Source: UBA1141 sp963665155
Lineage (GTDB): Bacteria; Chloroflexota; Dehalococcoidia; Lucifugimonadales; UBA3495
Direction: 5' to 3'
DNA length: 64,000 nucleotides
NCBI GenBank assembly: GCA_963665155.2
Contig: CAXXFI010000002.1
Span: forward strand, 992,001-1,056,000
Part shown: positions 53,667 through 62,512 of the stretch, one piece after another
Layout: each line of letters begins with the position of its first letter
Position numbering within the stretch: the stretch's first letter is position 1
Notes under the pieces: generated by a model
What the model saw: the letters and a program-made list of their open reading frames with translations, nothing else
What the model was told of the DNA's origin: nothing
Database searches by the model: none
Made by a program: the position numbers and the translations under genes

Positions 53667-54371
53667 GTGGTAAACCACCAATTCAACGACAAATCCAGAT
53701 GGTTGTCCTTGCGGGACGCTTGCCGCCTTTTGGACGTAAGCCAGACCACGCTGCGCCAATGGGCCGACGGAGGCCACCTGCGCGTGTACCGGACGCCCGG
53801 GGGGCACCGGCGCTTCCTGCGAGAGGATGTGGACGCCTTTACCGGTTCTAAGGTGGAACCGGGCGAAAGCAATGGCCAGGAGGAGTTGGAGGACTCAGCC
53901 CTACGCCGGATTCGACGTAGGCTGCATCAACTAACCGTGTCCAATCAGACCTGGCACAGCAGCATGGACGAGGAAAGCCGGTTCCGCATGCGCCTATTCG
54001 GTCGGAGATTGCTAACCCTACTGGCTCAGGACCCTTCCAATCGCCCGCGGCGCCATGAAGCCCTGACCGAGGCTTACTTGCTGGGGCGCCAGTATGGTGG
54101 GGAAATGGCGGACACGGAAGTGGGACTGAAAGACACGGTGGAGGCTTTTATTTTCTTCCGCAAGATGGTGCTGGATTCCGCCGCCGCCGATTCTTGGAGT
54201 GGGCTTTTGGAACTGGCCGACCGTGTGTTGGTGGGTCTTACCGAGTCTTTTGAAGAGCGTCTGACCCAACCAAAGGTTTCAACCCCAGTTCAAATGAGCC
54301 AGGGACTAAGCCCAGAAATAGGACAGCAAGCCGAAAGCGAAACCCAAGAGCCTTCGCTTTCGCCAAACTAG
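53667..54371 (+). CDS. MerR/excisionase-type HTH regulator
   Basis: 234 residues starting at GTG 53667 behind GAAGG. The N-terminal helix-turn-helix (LSLRDACRLLDVSQTTLRQWADGGHLRVYRTPGGHRR, with the TPGGHRRF wing) is that of MerR-like and excisionase proteins. The rest, residues 70-205, is helical with LRRIRRRLHQLTVSNQ and no obvious ligand motif; a disordered tail closes it. Placed 50 bases before the heme genes on the same strand, it is a candidate cluster regulator. Confidence 0.8.
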   Translation: MVNHQFNDKSRWLSLRDACRLLDVSQTTLRQWADGGHLRVYRTPGGHRRFLREDVDAFTGSKVEPGESNGQEELEDSALRRIRRRLHQLTVSNQTWHSSMDEESRFRMRLFGRRLLTLLAQDPSNRPRRHEALTEAYLLGRQYGGEMADTEVGLKDTVEAFIFFRKMVLDSAAADSWSGLLELADRVLVGLTESFEERLTQPKVSTPVQMSQGLSPEIGQQAESETQEPSLSPN

Positions 54372-54421
54372 ATTCTTCGGATAAATTATTTGGCTAAAAG
54401 CTTAGGGAGGAAAACACAGCT

Positions 54422-55531
54422 ATGGACTTAATCGACCGCAAGCTGTTGAACTTGATACAGGGACCTTTCCCAATGGTTGCCCGTCCGTATTTGGCCCTGG
54501 CCAATTCGCTGGAGATCAGCGAGGAGGACGTGCTAGTCCGCTTGACCGAGCTCAAGCGCACCAATGTTTTACGGCAAATAAGCGCTATTTTCGACACCCG
54601 GCGTCTAGGTTACAAAACCACCTTGGTAGCCATGGCCTATGAGCCCGAGAAACTGCACCAAGGGGCGATGTACATAAATAAACACCCCGGCGTCAGCCAC
54701 AACTACGCCCGGGAGGGTTCCTACTACAACCTGTGGTTCACCGTGGCCGTGCCCCCCGAGCAAGACCTTCAAACCACCGTCGACCGGATGTCCCAGGCCA
54801 CCGGTGCACTAACCTCACGGGTTATGCCGACAATCCGATTCTTCAAGATCGGCGTAAATTTCGACATGGTGGAGCAAAAAGGCTCTTCTTTCGACTATAG
54901 GCCGGACGGGGGCAAATCCAATGCGGGCAAGACCAACGGTGCCAAGGATGCCGCCGCCAATGGCACACCCGACAACGACTGGAACAAGGCGGTCCCGCTG
55001 ACCGAAACCGACAAGGGCGCAATCCGGGAATTGCAGGAGGACTTGGAGCTGATCCCTCAACCCTTTGATGGGATGGCCGCGCGGCTGGGTATCGACACCG
55101 ATCAATTGTTCGCCCTGGCAGCGAATTTCGAAGAGCGGAAATTCATGCGCCGTTACAGCGCTGTATTGCATCACCGCAGGTCCGGCTTTAGCGCCAACGC
55201 AATGATTGTTTGGCGGGTTCCGGAGGACCGTTCCGAGGAAGTGGGCATGACAATGGCCCAGCATAAGGCCGTTACCCATTGTTACGAAAGGCCGACCTTC
55301 CCCGACTGGCCCTACACCCATTTCACCATGGTCCACGCCACCTCCCAAGAGGGTTGCGAGGAGATCGGAAACGAAATCAGCGAATCCACCGGCATTACCG
55401 ATCGGATGATGCTCTACAGCAGCCGGGAGTACAAGAAGACCCGGGTCCGCTACTTCGTTGACGAATACGAACAATTCCAGGAAACCCAGGACCTGGAGTC
55501 GGAACAATCGGATTCTCTGGTAACAAACTAG
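54422..55531 (+). CDS. ahbAB: Siroheme decarboxylase, fused AhbA-AhbB (Lrp/AsnC-like)
   Basis: 369 residues made of two homologous Lrp/AsnC-like halves. First half (1-155): DLIDRKLLNLIQGPFPMVAR helix-turn-helix part and KHPGVSHNYAREGSYYNLWF. A Gly/Asn/Lys-rich linker (160-188) follows. Second half (190-350): LTETDKGAIRELQEDLELI, and HKAVTHCYERPTFPDWPYTH, the substrate-binding block of AhbB/NirG-type proteins. AhbA and AhbB decarboxylate siroheme to 12,18-didecarboxysiroheme in the siroheme-dependent heme route; NirDL fusions do the same for heme d1. GGAGG stands before ATG 54422. Confidence 0.88.
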   Translation: MDLIDRKLLNLIQGPFPMVARPYLALANSLEISEEDVLVRLTELKRTNVLRQISAIFDTRRLGYKTTLVAMAYEPEKLHQGAMYINKHPGVSHNYAREGSYYNLWFTVAVPPEQDLQTTVDRMSQATGALTSRVMPTIRFFKIGVNFDMVEQKGSSFDYRPDGGKSNAGKTNGAKDAAANGTPDNDWNKAVPLTETDKGAIRELQEDLELIPQPFDGMAARLGIDTDQLFALAANFEERKFMRRYSAVLHHRRSGFSANAMIVWRVPEDRSEEVGMTMAQHKAVTHCYERPTFPDWPYTHFTMVHATSQEGCEEIGNEISESTGITDRMMLYSSREYKKTRVRYFVDEYEQFQETQDLESEQSDSLVTN

Positions 55532-55627
55532 GGACAATCAATACTTTCAAACTGATCAAGTCGTGTACGTTGTCGCAATTTAGCAAACCCGCCTGACGAC
55601 CCATTCTTAATTAAAAAGGGCCCAATT

Positions 55628-56335
55628 ATGCCAACCTATTATCCGGTGTTCCTAGACCTACATGAAAAACGCTGCGTAATAATCGGTGGCGGCACCTTGG
55701 CCGAAAGCAAGATCGCAAAGCTTTTGGAATCGGGAGCCAAGATCACCGTGGTCAGCCCAAAAATTAACGACGGCCTCAAGACGGCTCTGAAGCAGGGAAG
55801 CTTTGAGTGGCTCGAACGTGAGTACCAGACGGGGGATTTGGCCGGGGCCTTCCTGGGCATCGCCGCCACCAATGTGCGTCCGGTAAATGATCGCATTTTC
55901 CAAGATGCGGAAGAATTGGGCATACTGTTGAACGTGGTGGACGAGCCGCACCAGTGTAGCTTTATCGCTCCTTCGATTGTGAACCGGGGTCCGGTAACCG
56001 TGGCCATATCTACGGGCGGAGCCAGCCCAGCCTTGGCCCGCAAGCTGCGTGAGACCTTGAACGACAGTCCCGACTTGGCATGGGCCGACATGGCCAGCAT
56101 CCTCTCCCGTGCCCGAAAGCAGGTTAAAAAACAGGGAGCCACCATTGACCCGCAACGCTGGCAATGTTGCATCACCCCGGACCTTCTTGCGATGACCCAA
56201 GAAGGGCGAGAAGAGGAAGCCCTGTCCGCCTTGCTGGCCAAGCTCTTAGGCGATAGTGGGCCCAATCTTTGCGATACCCTGGCGCAATGCCAACCCACCG
56301 GGTGTGGCCGCAAACCCAGCGAATGCGCAGCATGA
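55628..56335 (+). CDS. Precorrin-2 dehydrogenase / sirohydrochlorin ferrochelatase type protein (CysG N-terminal, Met8-like)
   Basis: 235 residues. Rossmann fold with CVIIGGGTLAESKIAKLLES and TVVSPKINDGLKTAL; NVVDEPHQCSFIAPSIVNRG and VAISTGGASPALARKLRETL are signature blocks of the CysG N-terminal domain. It oxidises precorrin-2 to sirohydrochlorin with NAD and may insert iron. The C-terminus ends in an unusual Cys-rich tail (CDTLAQCQPTGCGRKPSEC). It supplies siroheme to the upstream decarboxylase. Confidence 0.9.
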   Translation: MPTYYPVFLDLHEKRCVIIGGGTLAESKIAKLLESGAKITVVSPKINDGLKTALKQGSFEWLEREYQTGDLAGAFLGIAATNVRPVNDRIFQDAEELGILLNVVDEPHQCSFIAPSIVNRGPVTVAISTGGASPALARKLRETLNDSPDLAWADMASILSRARKQVKKQGATIDPQRWQCCITPDLLAMTQEGREEEALSALLAKLLGDSGPNLCDTLAQCQPTGCGRKPSECAA

Positions 56336-56894
56336 GCCCCAATGTCCGTTGCGCAAGTTAACTCGGTGTGATAGTCACTCTCTGATTCTTAAGACAGCCT
56401 TGTAAGCCGGTTAGGTGATGCGAAACAGGGTAGGGGCGGGTTTGAAACCCGCCCCTACGTGAGTAGCGCCAATGCCCCTGCAGGGATATATCAGGATTCA
56501 ACAATATAGAACCCCGCACGTGGGTTTAATTAACAATCTGTCGGATTCTCCGCGTCGCATTGAGCGTAGGGAATGGACCGGGGCCACTCTGTCCTCCCAA
56601 ACCGGATACATTCTAGATGCGGCTGGCTCGTTTTCCTCCCTTAATTCGTCGGGGTAGGGTTGCGCACGGTGTCTAGCATGACGATTCCATTGAGATAGAG
56701 AAATATATGCTCCTACAGATGAAACATGTACCGGTGAAAGATGTCCCGGCGACTAAGCGCCGAAAACTTGGGTTAGTAGGACCGGGCCTACGGAATGCAG
56801 CGGCCACTGCCCGGTTTGAGTTTCATGAAATCCTTGGATTTCCCCGGGGCTTTTCGAGTGGACTCTCCCATGAACTCACCCGGGATCTCTCTAA
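56336..56894. other. Gap in the heme cluster with a REP-like palindrome
   Basis: About 560 bases with no supported gene. 56430-56458 is a perfect palindrome with 14-bp arms (GTAGGGGCGGGTTT) around a single G, looking like a dispersed intergenic repeat. It may weaken readthrough from the upstream genes into hemC. Confidence 0.6.
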
Positions 56895-57848
56895 ATGAAC
56901 GCACGCCGGACGATAAAGATAGGGAGCCGCGGTAGCGGTCTGGCCCTTACGCAGGATGAAGAACTACTGGCGCTGCTTCGCCCTCTATACCCGGAACTCG
57001 ATTTCCAGGTAATCACCGTTCGGACCCACGGGGACATCAACACCACCGGCGCGCTCGCCGAGATGGGCCTGGGTATTTTCGTTCGGGAAATTGAGCGCGA
57101 TCTGCTGGCTGGCGACCTGGATATCGCAGTGCATAGCCTGAAAGACCTGCCAACTGAGCTTCCCCAAGGATTGGCATTGGGAGCGATTATGGAGCGGCAC
57201 GACCCCCGTGACGTCCTGGTAAACCGCTGGGGTTGCGGTCTGGACGATCTACCCGAAGGCGCTCGCATAGGCACCAGCAGCCCCAGACGCCAGGCCTTGT
57301 TGAATAGCTTATGCCCCCAAGCCGTCACGTTGCCGATTCGAGGAAATGTGGAAACCCGGCTCCAGAAAGCCCAGGGAGAAGACTACGACGGTACGGTGTT
57401 AGCGGCGGCGGGCCTACTCCGGCTGGGACTGTCTCAGCATATTTCCGCCTACTTAGAACCCGAGGAATTTGTGCCTCCACCGGGTCAAGGAGCGTTGGGC
57501 ATACAAATACGGTCGGACGATAAGGAAATGTTGGAATTGCTCAGCGCCATAGACCATCAGGATAGCCGATGTGCCGTGACCGCAGAACGTGGCTTTCTGG
57601 AGGTTTTGGGCGGAGGCTGCCAACTGCCCATGGGCGCCTACGCCCGGAAATCGGGCGAGTCGTTGCTGATGAACGTGTTTCTGGGTTCCGGCTCGGGAAT
57701 GGAAACTAGCACCGAGGTATTTGCAGCCAGTGTTGAAGGCCCCGCTAATGACCCAATTCGATTGGCGAACGACGCCCACCGGGAACTCGCCAACCTAGGG
57801 GCAGCGGAACTTCTGGAAGCCCAAAGGACGGGTGACAACGGTGGCTAA
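56895..57848 (+). CDS. hemC: Porphobilinogen deaminase (hydroxymethylbilane synthase)
   Basis: 317 residues. IKIGSRGSGLALTQDEELLA, VRTHGDINTTGALAEMG, LDIAVHSLKDLPTELP with the catalytic Asp region, GTSSPRRQALL, and the dipyrromethane Cys in LGGGCQLPMGAY, all canonical. It condenses four porphobilinogens to hydroxymethylbilane in the cytosol. Its last 17 bases overlap the next gene. Confidence 0.97.
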   Translation: MNARRTIKIGSRGSGLALTQDEELLALLRPLYPELDFQVITVRTHGDINTTGALAEMGLGIFVREIERDLLAGDLDIAVHSLKDLPTELPQGLALGAIMERHDPRDVLVNRWGCGLDDLPEGARIGTSSPRRQALLNSLCPQAVTLPIRGNVETRLQKAQGEDYDGTVLAAAGLLRLGLSQHISAYLEPEEFVPPPGQGALGIQIRSDDKEMLELLSAIDHQDSRCAVTAERGFLEVLGGGCQLPMGAYARKSGESLLMNVFLGSGSGMETSTEVFAASVEGPANDPIRLANDAHRELANLGAAELLEAQRTGDNGG

Positions 57849-59394
57849 AGCTCAATCAGCTAAAACGAATTTGGGTAAGGTGCACTTGGTGGGAGCAGGA
57901 CCCGGCGACCCTGGCCTGATTACCCAGAAAGGTCTGCGCTGCCTGGAAAACGCTCAGGTGGTAGTCTACGACCGGCTCTTGGACCCTTCGTTGCTTGATG
58001 CCGCCCCAGCCCAGGCAGAATTGATTTTCGTGGGCAAGGGACGAGGCCATCAGGCCATGACCCAAGAAGAGATCAATCAGGTGTTGGTGGACCAAGCGGA
58101 AGCTGGTTTAGACGTGGTGCGACTGAAGGGCGGTGATCCCTTCGTGTTTGGCCGGGGCGGAGAAGAAGCTTTGGCGTTGGTCCAGAGAGGCATTGCCTTT
58201 GAAGTCGTCCCCGGCGTAACCTCTGCGGTGGCGGCGGCGGCCTACGCCGGTATTCCGGTCACTCACCGTGGCATTGCTACTTCTTTCACGGTGGTCAGCG
58301 GCAGCGAAGACCCCACCAAGCCTGAGTCAACCATCGAATGGCGGGCTATGGGCGAGTCATTGTCCCGCACCGGCGGCACCCTGGAAGTCCTCATGGGCTG
58401 GAACACTTTGGAGCCCATATTGGATGCCATGGTTGCGGGTGGGTTGTCCTCTACCACGCATGTGGCATTGGTCCAATGGGGCACCTGGGCTCACCAGAAC
58501 ACCGTTACCGGAAGCATCGAGAACATCGTACAGCGGGGAAAGGAAGCAGGCGTTGAGCCACCGGTAATGGCCATCATCGGCGGCGTGGTGGCGCTCCGGG
58601 AGCAACTCCGCTGGTTCGACCGCAGGCCCTTGTTCGGTAAAAAGGTGCTGGTCACCCGCTCCCGGACCCAAGCATCCAAGCTCAAAGTAATGCTCGGAGA
58701 ATTGGGTGCTCAACCGGTGGAGTTGCCGACCATCCAAACTGCGCCATTGGAAGACAATGGCCCACTGGATTCGGCAGTGGCCCGGTTGTCCCGATTTAAT
58801 TGGGTTATTTTCGCCAGCGTAAATGCGGTGGACGCAGTATTTGCTCGTCTGGAGCTATCGGAAAATTTTGGCGACGCTCGTGCCTTCGGTGGAGTTAAGA
58901 TTGGCGCGATCGGACCGGCAACCGCCGCCGCATTGCAGTCCAAGGGAATAATAGCCGATTTCGTGCCCGAGACCTCGGTTTCCGAGGCGGTGGTTAAAGA
59001 GATGGCAGGCCGGGATTGGTCCGGCGTGAAGGTGCTTTTGCCTGGCGCTGACATAGGACGCGACGAGTTGGCCTCTGGATTAGACCGCTTGGGCGCTGAG
59101 GTAGAGCGAGTTTCAGCCTACCGGACGGTAGTACCAGCCGATGTTGGCGACCTAACTCGCCAGGCTATTGAACAAGGTGTGGACGTGGTCACATTCACAA
59201 GCTCATCTACTGCCCGAAATTTGATGGAAGCGTTGGAAGGCGACTGCGGGGCTTTGGGCTCAAGCCTTATTGCCTGCATCGGGCCGACCACCGCTGCGAC
59301 AGCCAAAGAGTTGGGATTAAAAGTCGGCTTGGTTGCCAAAGAGCACAACGTCGAAGGGCTGGTGGAAGCATTGGCCCAACATTTTAGCGAGTAG
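57832..59394 (+). CDS. cobA/hemD: Uroporphyrinogen-III C-methyltransferase / uroporphyrinogen-III synthase fusion
   Basis: 520 residues from GTG 57832 (a GTG at 57841 is also possible), overlapping hemC. N-terminal SAM-dependent methyltransferase (KVHLVGAGPGDPGLITQKG, VVYDRLLDP, VRLKGGDPFVFGRGGEEA, VPGVTSAVAAAAYAGIPVTH), residues 1-250, makes precorrin-2. C-terminal HemD domain (KVLVTRSRTQASKLKVML, FNWVIFASVNAVDAVFARL, VVTFTSSSTARNLMEAL), 260-520, closes hydroxymethylbilane to uroporphyrinogen III. The fusion is common in Firmicutes and Chloroflexota-type clusters. Confidence 0.96.
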   Translation: MTTVAKAQSAKTNLGKVHLVGAGPGDPGLITQKGLRCLENAQVVVYDRLLDPSLLDAAPAQAELIFVGKGRGHQAMTQEEINQVLVDQAEAGLDVVRLKGGDPFVFGRGGEEALALVQRGIAFEVVPGVTSAVAAAAYAGIPVTHRGIATSFTVVSGSEDPTKPESTIEWRAMGESLSRTGGTLEVLMGWNTLEPILDAMVAGGLSSTTHVALVQWGTWAHQNTVTGSIENIVQRGKEAGVEPPVMAIIGGVVALREQLRWFDRRPLFGKKVLVTRSRTQASKLKVMLGELGAQPVELPTIQTAPLEDNGPLDSAVARLSRFNWVIFASVNAVDAVFARLELSENFGDARAFGGVKIGAIGPATAAALQSKGIIADFVPETSVSEAVVKEMAGRDWSGVKVLLPGADIGRDELASGLDRLGAEVERVSAYRTVVPADVGDLTRQAIEQGVDVVTFTSSSTARNLMEALEGDCGALGSSLIACIGPTTAATAKELGLKVGLVAKEHNVEGLVEALAQHFSE

Positions 59395-59437
59395 ATTGAC
59401 GCCAGCCGAATAATTAGCTTCATACCCGTCACGAAGC

Positions 59438-59588
59438 TCCGTTCGTGGTGAGCCCGTCGAACCATCCCTCCGGGGAAAGACCCTTCGCCTAGCTCAGGGC
59501 GAACGGTCTCGGAGTCTCTGTCCGTTCGTGGTGAGCCTGTCGAACTATACCTCCGCGGAAAGACCCTTCGACTAGCTCAGGGCAACGG
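59438..59588. repeat. Two ~69-bp direct repeats, each with inverted ends
   Basis: 59438-59506 and 59521-59588 agree over most of their length (TCCGTTCGTGGTGAGCC, GGAAAGACCCTTCG, CTAGCTCAGGGC). Each begins CCGTTCG and ends CGAACGG or close to it, so each can fold as an imperfect hairpin. They look like a REP-type dispersed repeat in tandem, lying between hemD and hemB. Confidence 0.8.
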
Positions 59589-59652
59589 GGTGGGTATGAT
59601 CCCGATGGTTTCGGGGTAAACAGGGGTAAAACACGGAGAATAAGGGGGAGAA

Positions 59653-60636
59653 ATGCCAGGCTTTCCGGATATGAGACTTCGCCGCCTCAGGGGACAACCA
59701 GGAATCAGGAACATGGCCCGGGAGACACGCCTATCGCCAGCGGAGTTCATCTATCCCATGTTCGTGACCCACGGCGAAGGTGTGCGCACGCCAATCGAGC
59801 CTATGCCGGGCTGCTTTCACTTTTCGGTGGACCAACTGACTGAGGAAGTGGGAGAAATTGCCGAGCTGGGAGTACCGGCCGTGCTGCTGTTTGGATTGCC
59901 AGAAGAGAAAGACGCCTTGGGCACCGAGGGCTACGACCCCGAGGGGATTGTTCAAGAAGCCATCCGGGCTATCAAGAAAAGCACGCCGGACATGATGGTC
60001 GTCACCGACGTGTGCATGTGCGAGTACACCGACCACGGTCACTGCGGTGTCATCGACAACGGAAATGTGGACAATGACCAGACGCTGGAGTTATTGGCCC
60101 GCACCGCTGTGTCCCACGCTCAGGCTGGGGCCGATCTGGTCGCTCCTTCGGCCATGATGGACGGGCAGGTATGGGCTATACGCCAAGCGCTCAACGATCA
60201 AAACTACACCGATATGCCCATCATGGGATATGCCGCCAAGTACTCCTCGGCGTTCTATGGGCCTTTCCGCGTGGCCGCCGACTCCACTCCCCAGTTTGGC
60301 GACCGGCGTAGCTACCAGATGGACCCCGCCAACGCGCGCATGGCGATGAGGGAGATAGAAACCGACATCGCCGAGGGCGCTGACATCATCATGGTCAAAC
60401 CGGCCATGGCCTACCTGGACGTGATTCGTATGGCCAAGGACCGTTTCGACTATCCTTTGGCCGCCTATAACGTCAGCGGCGAGTACTCAATGATCAAAGC
60501 TGCCGCCCGCCAAGGCTGGATTGACGAGAAGAATGCCACCATGGAGTTGGTCACTGCCATAAAGCGGGCAGGCGCGGACATAATTCTCAGCTACCACGCC
60601 AAAGAGATGGCACAATGGCTGAAAGCGGCGGAATAG
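59653..60636 (+). CDS. hemB: Delta-aminolevulinic acid dehydratase (porphobilinogen synthase)
   Basis: 327 residues. Zinc-type active site: VTDVCMCEYTDHGHCGV has the three cysteines. The two Schiff-base lysines are in PIMGYAAKYSSAFYGPFR and DIIMVKPAMAYLD. It condenses two aminolevulinates to porphobilinogen. GGGGGAG precedes ATG 59653. Confidence 0.98.
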   Translation: MPGFPDMRLRRLRGQPGIRNMARETRLSPAEFIYPMFVTHGEGVRTPIEPMPGCFHFSVDQLTEEVGEIAELGVPAVLLFGLPEEKDALGTEGYDPEGIVQEAIRAIKKSTPDMMVVTDVCMCEYTDHGHCGVIDNGNVDNDQTLELLARTAVSHAQAGADLVAPSAMMDGQVWAIRQALNDQNYTDMPIMGYAAKYSSAFYGPFRVAADSTPQFGDRRSYQMDPANARMAMREIETDIAEGADIIMVKPAMAYLDVIRMAKDRFDYPLAAYNVSGEYSMIKAAARQGWIDEKNATMELVTAIKRAGADIILSYHAKEMAQWLKAAE

Positions 60637-60773
60637 GAAATGATTTACCCAGGGCAAATGCCTAGTCCGCAGTTATGATCACTGAGCTTTGGGTATGTAA
60701 CCCACTTATCGGGGAATTCGAGACTTGTTCCCAGGATTATCATGAATAACATCTATCGTATGCAGGTTAAAAT

Positions 60774-62060
60774 ATGAACCATACTCGCTCGGAAGCGCTA
60801 TTCTCCGAAGCCCAGAAATACATCCCCGGTGGGGTCAACAGCCCAGTGCGGTCGTTTCGCGCCGTTGGCGGGACCCCGCCTTTTATCGCCAGGGGTCAGG
60901 GCCCCCGAATTTGGGATGTGGACGGCAACGAATACATAGACTACTTGGGCTCATGGGGCCCTCTGGTCTTGGGTCATGCCCATCCCGCTGTGGTGGAAGC
61001 CTTGCGGAAGGCTGCCGAGGGCGGCACCAGCTTTGGCGCCCCGGTAGAGCAGGAAGTAGAGTTGGCCAAAATAATCTGCGAAGCCTTGCCATCGGTGAAC
61101 TCGGTCCGGCTGGTCAACTCGGGCACCGAAGCCTGCATGAGCGCCATACGCCTTTCCCGAGCGTTCACCGGCCGCAATAAGATCATCAAGTTCGCCGGTT
61201 GCTACCACGGCCATGCCGACGGGCTGTTGGTCAAAGCTGGCTCCGGGGCAATGACCTACGGCATTCCCACCAGCGCTGGGGTGCCCGAGTCCTATGCCAG
61301 CGAAACTCTGGTGGCCGAGTTCAACGACTTGGCCTCGGTAGAACAGTTTTTCTACGCTAATCCCGACGGAATTGCCGGTATAATCGTCGAACCAGTCGCT
61401 GGCAACATGGGCGTTGTCGCTCCGGCGGAAGGGTTCCTGGAGGGTCTGCGCCAAATAACCAGCCAGGCTGGCTCGCTGTTGATTTTCGACGAAGTAATAA
61501 CCGGGTTCCGGCTGGAGTACGGCGGCGCTCAGACCAAGTTCGGCATAACCCCCGACATTACCACCTTGGGCAAAATCATCGGCGGCGGTTTGCCGGTGGG
61601 AGCATACGGTGGCCGAAAGGACATCATGGAGATGGTTGCGCCTCTGGGACCCATGTACCAAGCAGGGACGCTTTCGGGTAACCCATTGGCTGTTTCCGCC
61701 GGGGTGGCCACCCTGACCGAGCTAAAAAAGCCCGGCGTTTACCAGCATATAGATGGTCTAGCCCAGCAGTTCGCCAGCGGCCTCTCCGACGTTTTCAGCA
61801 AGCACGAGGTGCCGGGGACGATTAACCGGGTAGGCTCGATGTTCACCGGGTTCTTCAATCCTGGGCCGGTGGAAAGCTTGGCCCAAGTGGAGCAATCCGA
61901 CGTTGAGGGGCATAAACGGTTCTTCCACGCAATGTTGGACCGGGGCGTCTACATGGCCCCATCCCAATTCGAGGCGGGGTTTATCTCACTGGCTCACACC
62001 CAAGCGGAAGTGGACCAGACATTAGGTATAGCAGAAGCGGCATTACAAAGCCTGCGTTAG
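60774..62060 (+). CDS. hemL: Glutamate-1-semialdehyde 2,1-aminomutase
   Basis: 428 residues. PLP enzyme with SEALFSEAQKYIPGGVNSPV, SWGPLVLGHAHPAV, RLVNSGTEACMSAIRLSR, LIFDEVITGFR and the PLP-Lys in TTLGKIIGGGLPVGAYGG. It makes 5-aminolevulinate in the C5 pathway; hemA (glutamyl-tRNA reductase) is not in the window. Last gene of the cluster, followed 12 bases later by the CTAG of MITE 3. Confidence 0.98.
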   Translation: MNHTRSEALFSEAQKYIPGGVNSPVRSFRAVGGTPPFIARGQGPRIWDVDGNEYIDYLGSWGPLVLGHAHPAVVEALRKAAEGGTSFGAPVEQEVELAKIICEALPSVNSVRLVNSGTEACMSAIRLSRAFTGRNKIIKFAGCYHGHADGLLVKAGSGAMTYGIPTSAGVPESYASETLVAEFNDLASVEQFFYANPDGIAGIIVEPVAGNMGVVAPAEGFLEGLRQITSQAGSLLIFDEVITGFRLEYGGAQTKFGITPDITTLGKIIGGGLPVGAYGGRKDIMEMVAPLGPMYQAGTLSGNPLAVSAGVATLTELKKPGVYQHIDGLAQQFASGLSDVFSKHEVPGTINRVGSMFTGFFNPGPVESLAQVEQSDVEGHKRFFHAMLDRGVYMAPSQFEAGFISLAHTQAEVDQTLGIAEAALQSLR

Positions 62061-62076
62061 GCGGCCAACACCCTAG

Positions 62077-62215
62077 TATTACAACGACGGATCACAAAAA
62101 AGGGGCCTTGAGCACCTCTTCATGGCTGTTAGGCGCGTTGACAGCTTTGTGGTCTTGCGTTCCGCGAAGCGATTTCTGCCCCAAAAGACCAATTTGAGAA
62201 AGCGTCGTTGTAATA
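62077..62215. mobile_element. MITE copy 3 (139 bp, same ends, different interior)
   Basis: CTAG (62073-62076 and 62216-62219) flanks an element whose TIRs, TATTACAACGACG at the left and CGTCGTTGTAATA at the right, match those of MITE 1 and 2, but whose interior (CACCTCTTCATGGCTG, TTGTGGTCTTGCG) is unrelated to theirs. It lies directly after hemL and may have been inserted into its downstream region. Confidence 0.8.
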
Positions 62216-62219
62216 CTAG

Positions 62220-62429
62220 AGGTCTGGCCGGAAAGCCATTGGCCGGGTTTCGCGCTACGCCAAGCAGACGTATTCCAGTCTTATACGGTATAATAGTATA
62301 TGTAATACGTTTCAATAACCAACTGTTACTTCGATAATCGACGTTAAGAAAACGACGGCTTGGGGAGAATCGGGGTTTCCGTCCGAGTTTCTAGGGTGGA
62401 AGCAACTCGGCTTCCATAGCCAGCAAGCA
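62220..62429. other. Intergenic region, no gene seen
   Basis: About 210 bases between MITE 3 and the sodN terminator; nothing convincing found. Confidence 0.4.
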
Positions 62430-62470
62430 AATTAAAGGGCGTCCCGGCTGTGTCGGGGCGCCCTTTAATT
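62430..62470 (-). terminator. Strong terminator after sodN
   Basis: AATTAAAGGGCG with TCCCG and their complements give a stem of about 17 bp (one G-T pair), 7-base loop. On the minus strand it lies 43 bases beyond the sodN stop. Confidence 0.85.
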
Positions 62471-62512
62471 AATCAGTGGCATAATAGGTTGCCCAAAAGT
62501 ACGGTTTGCTGG

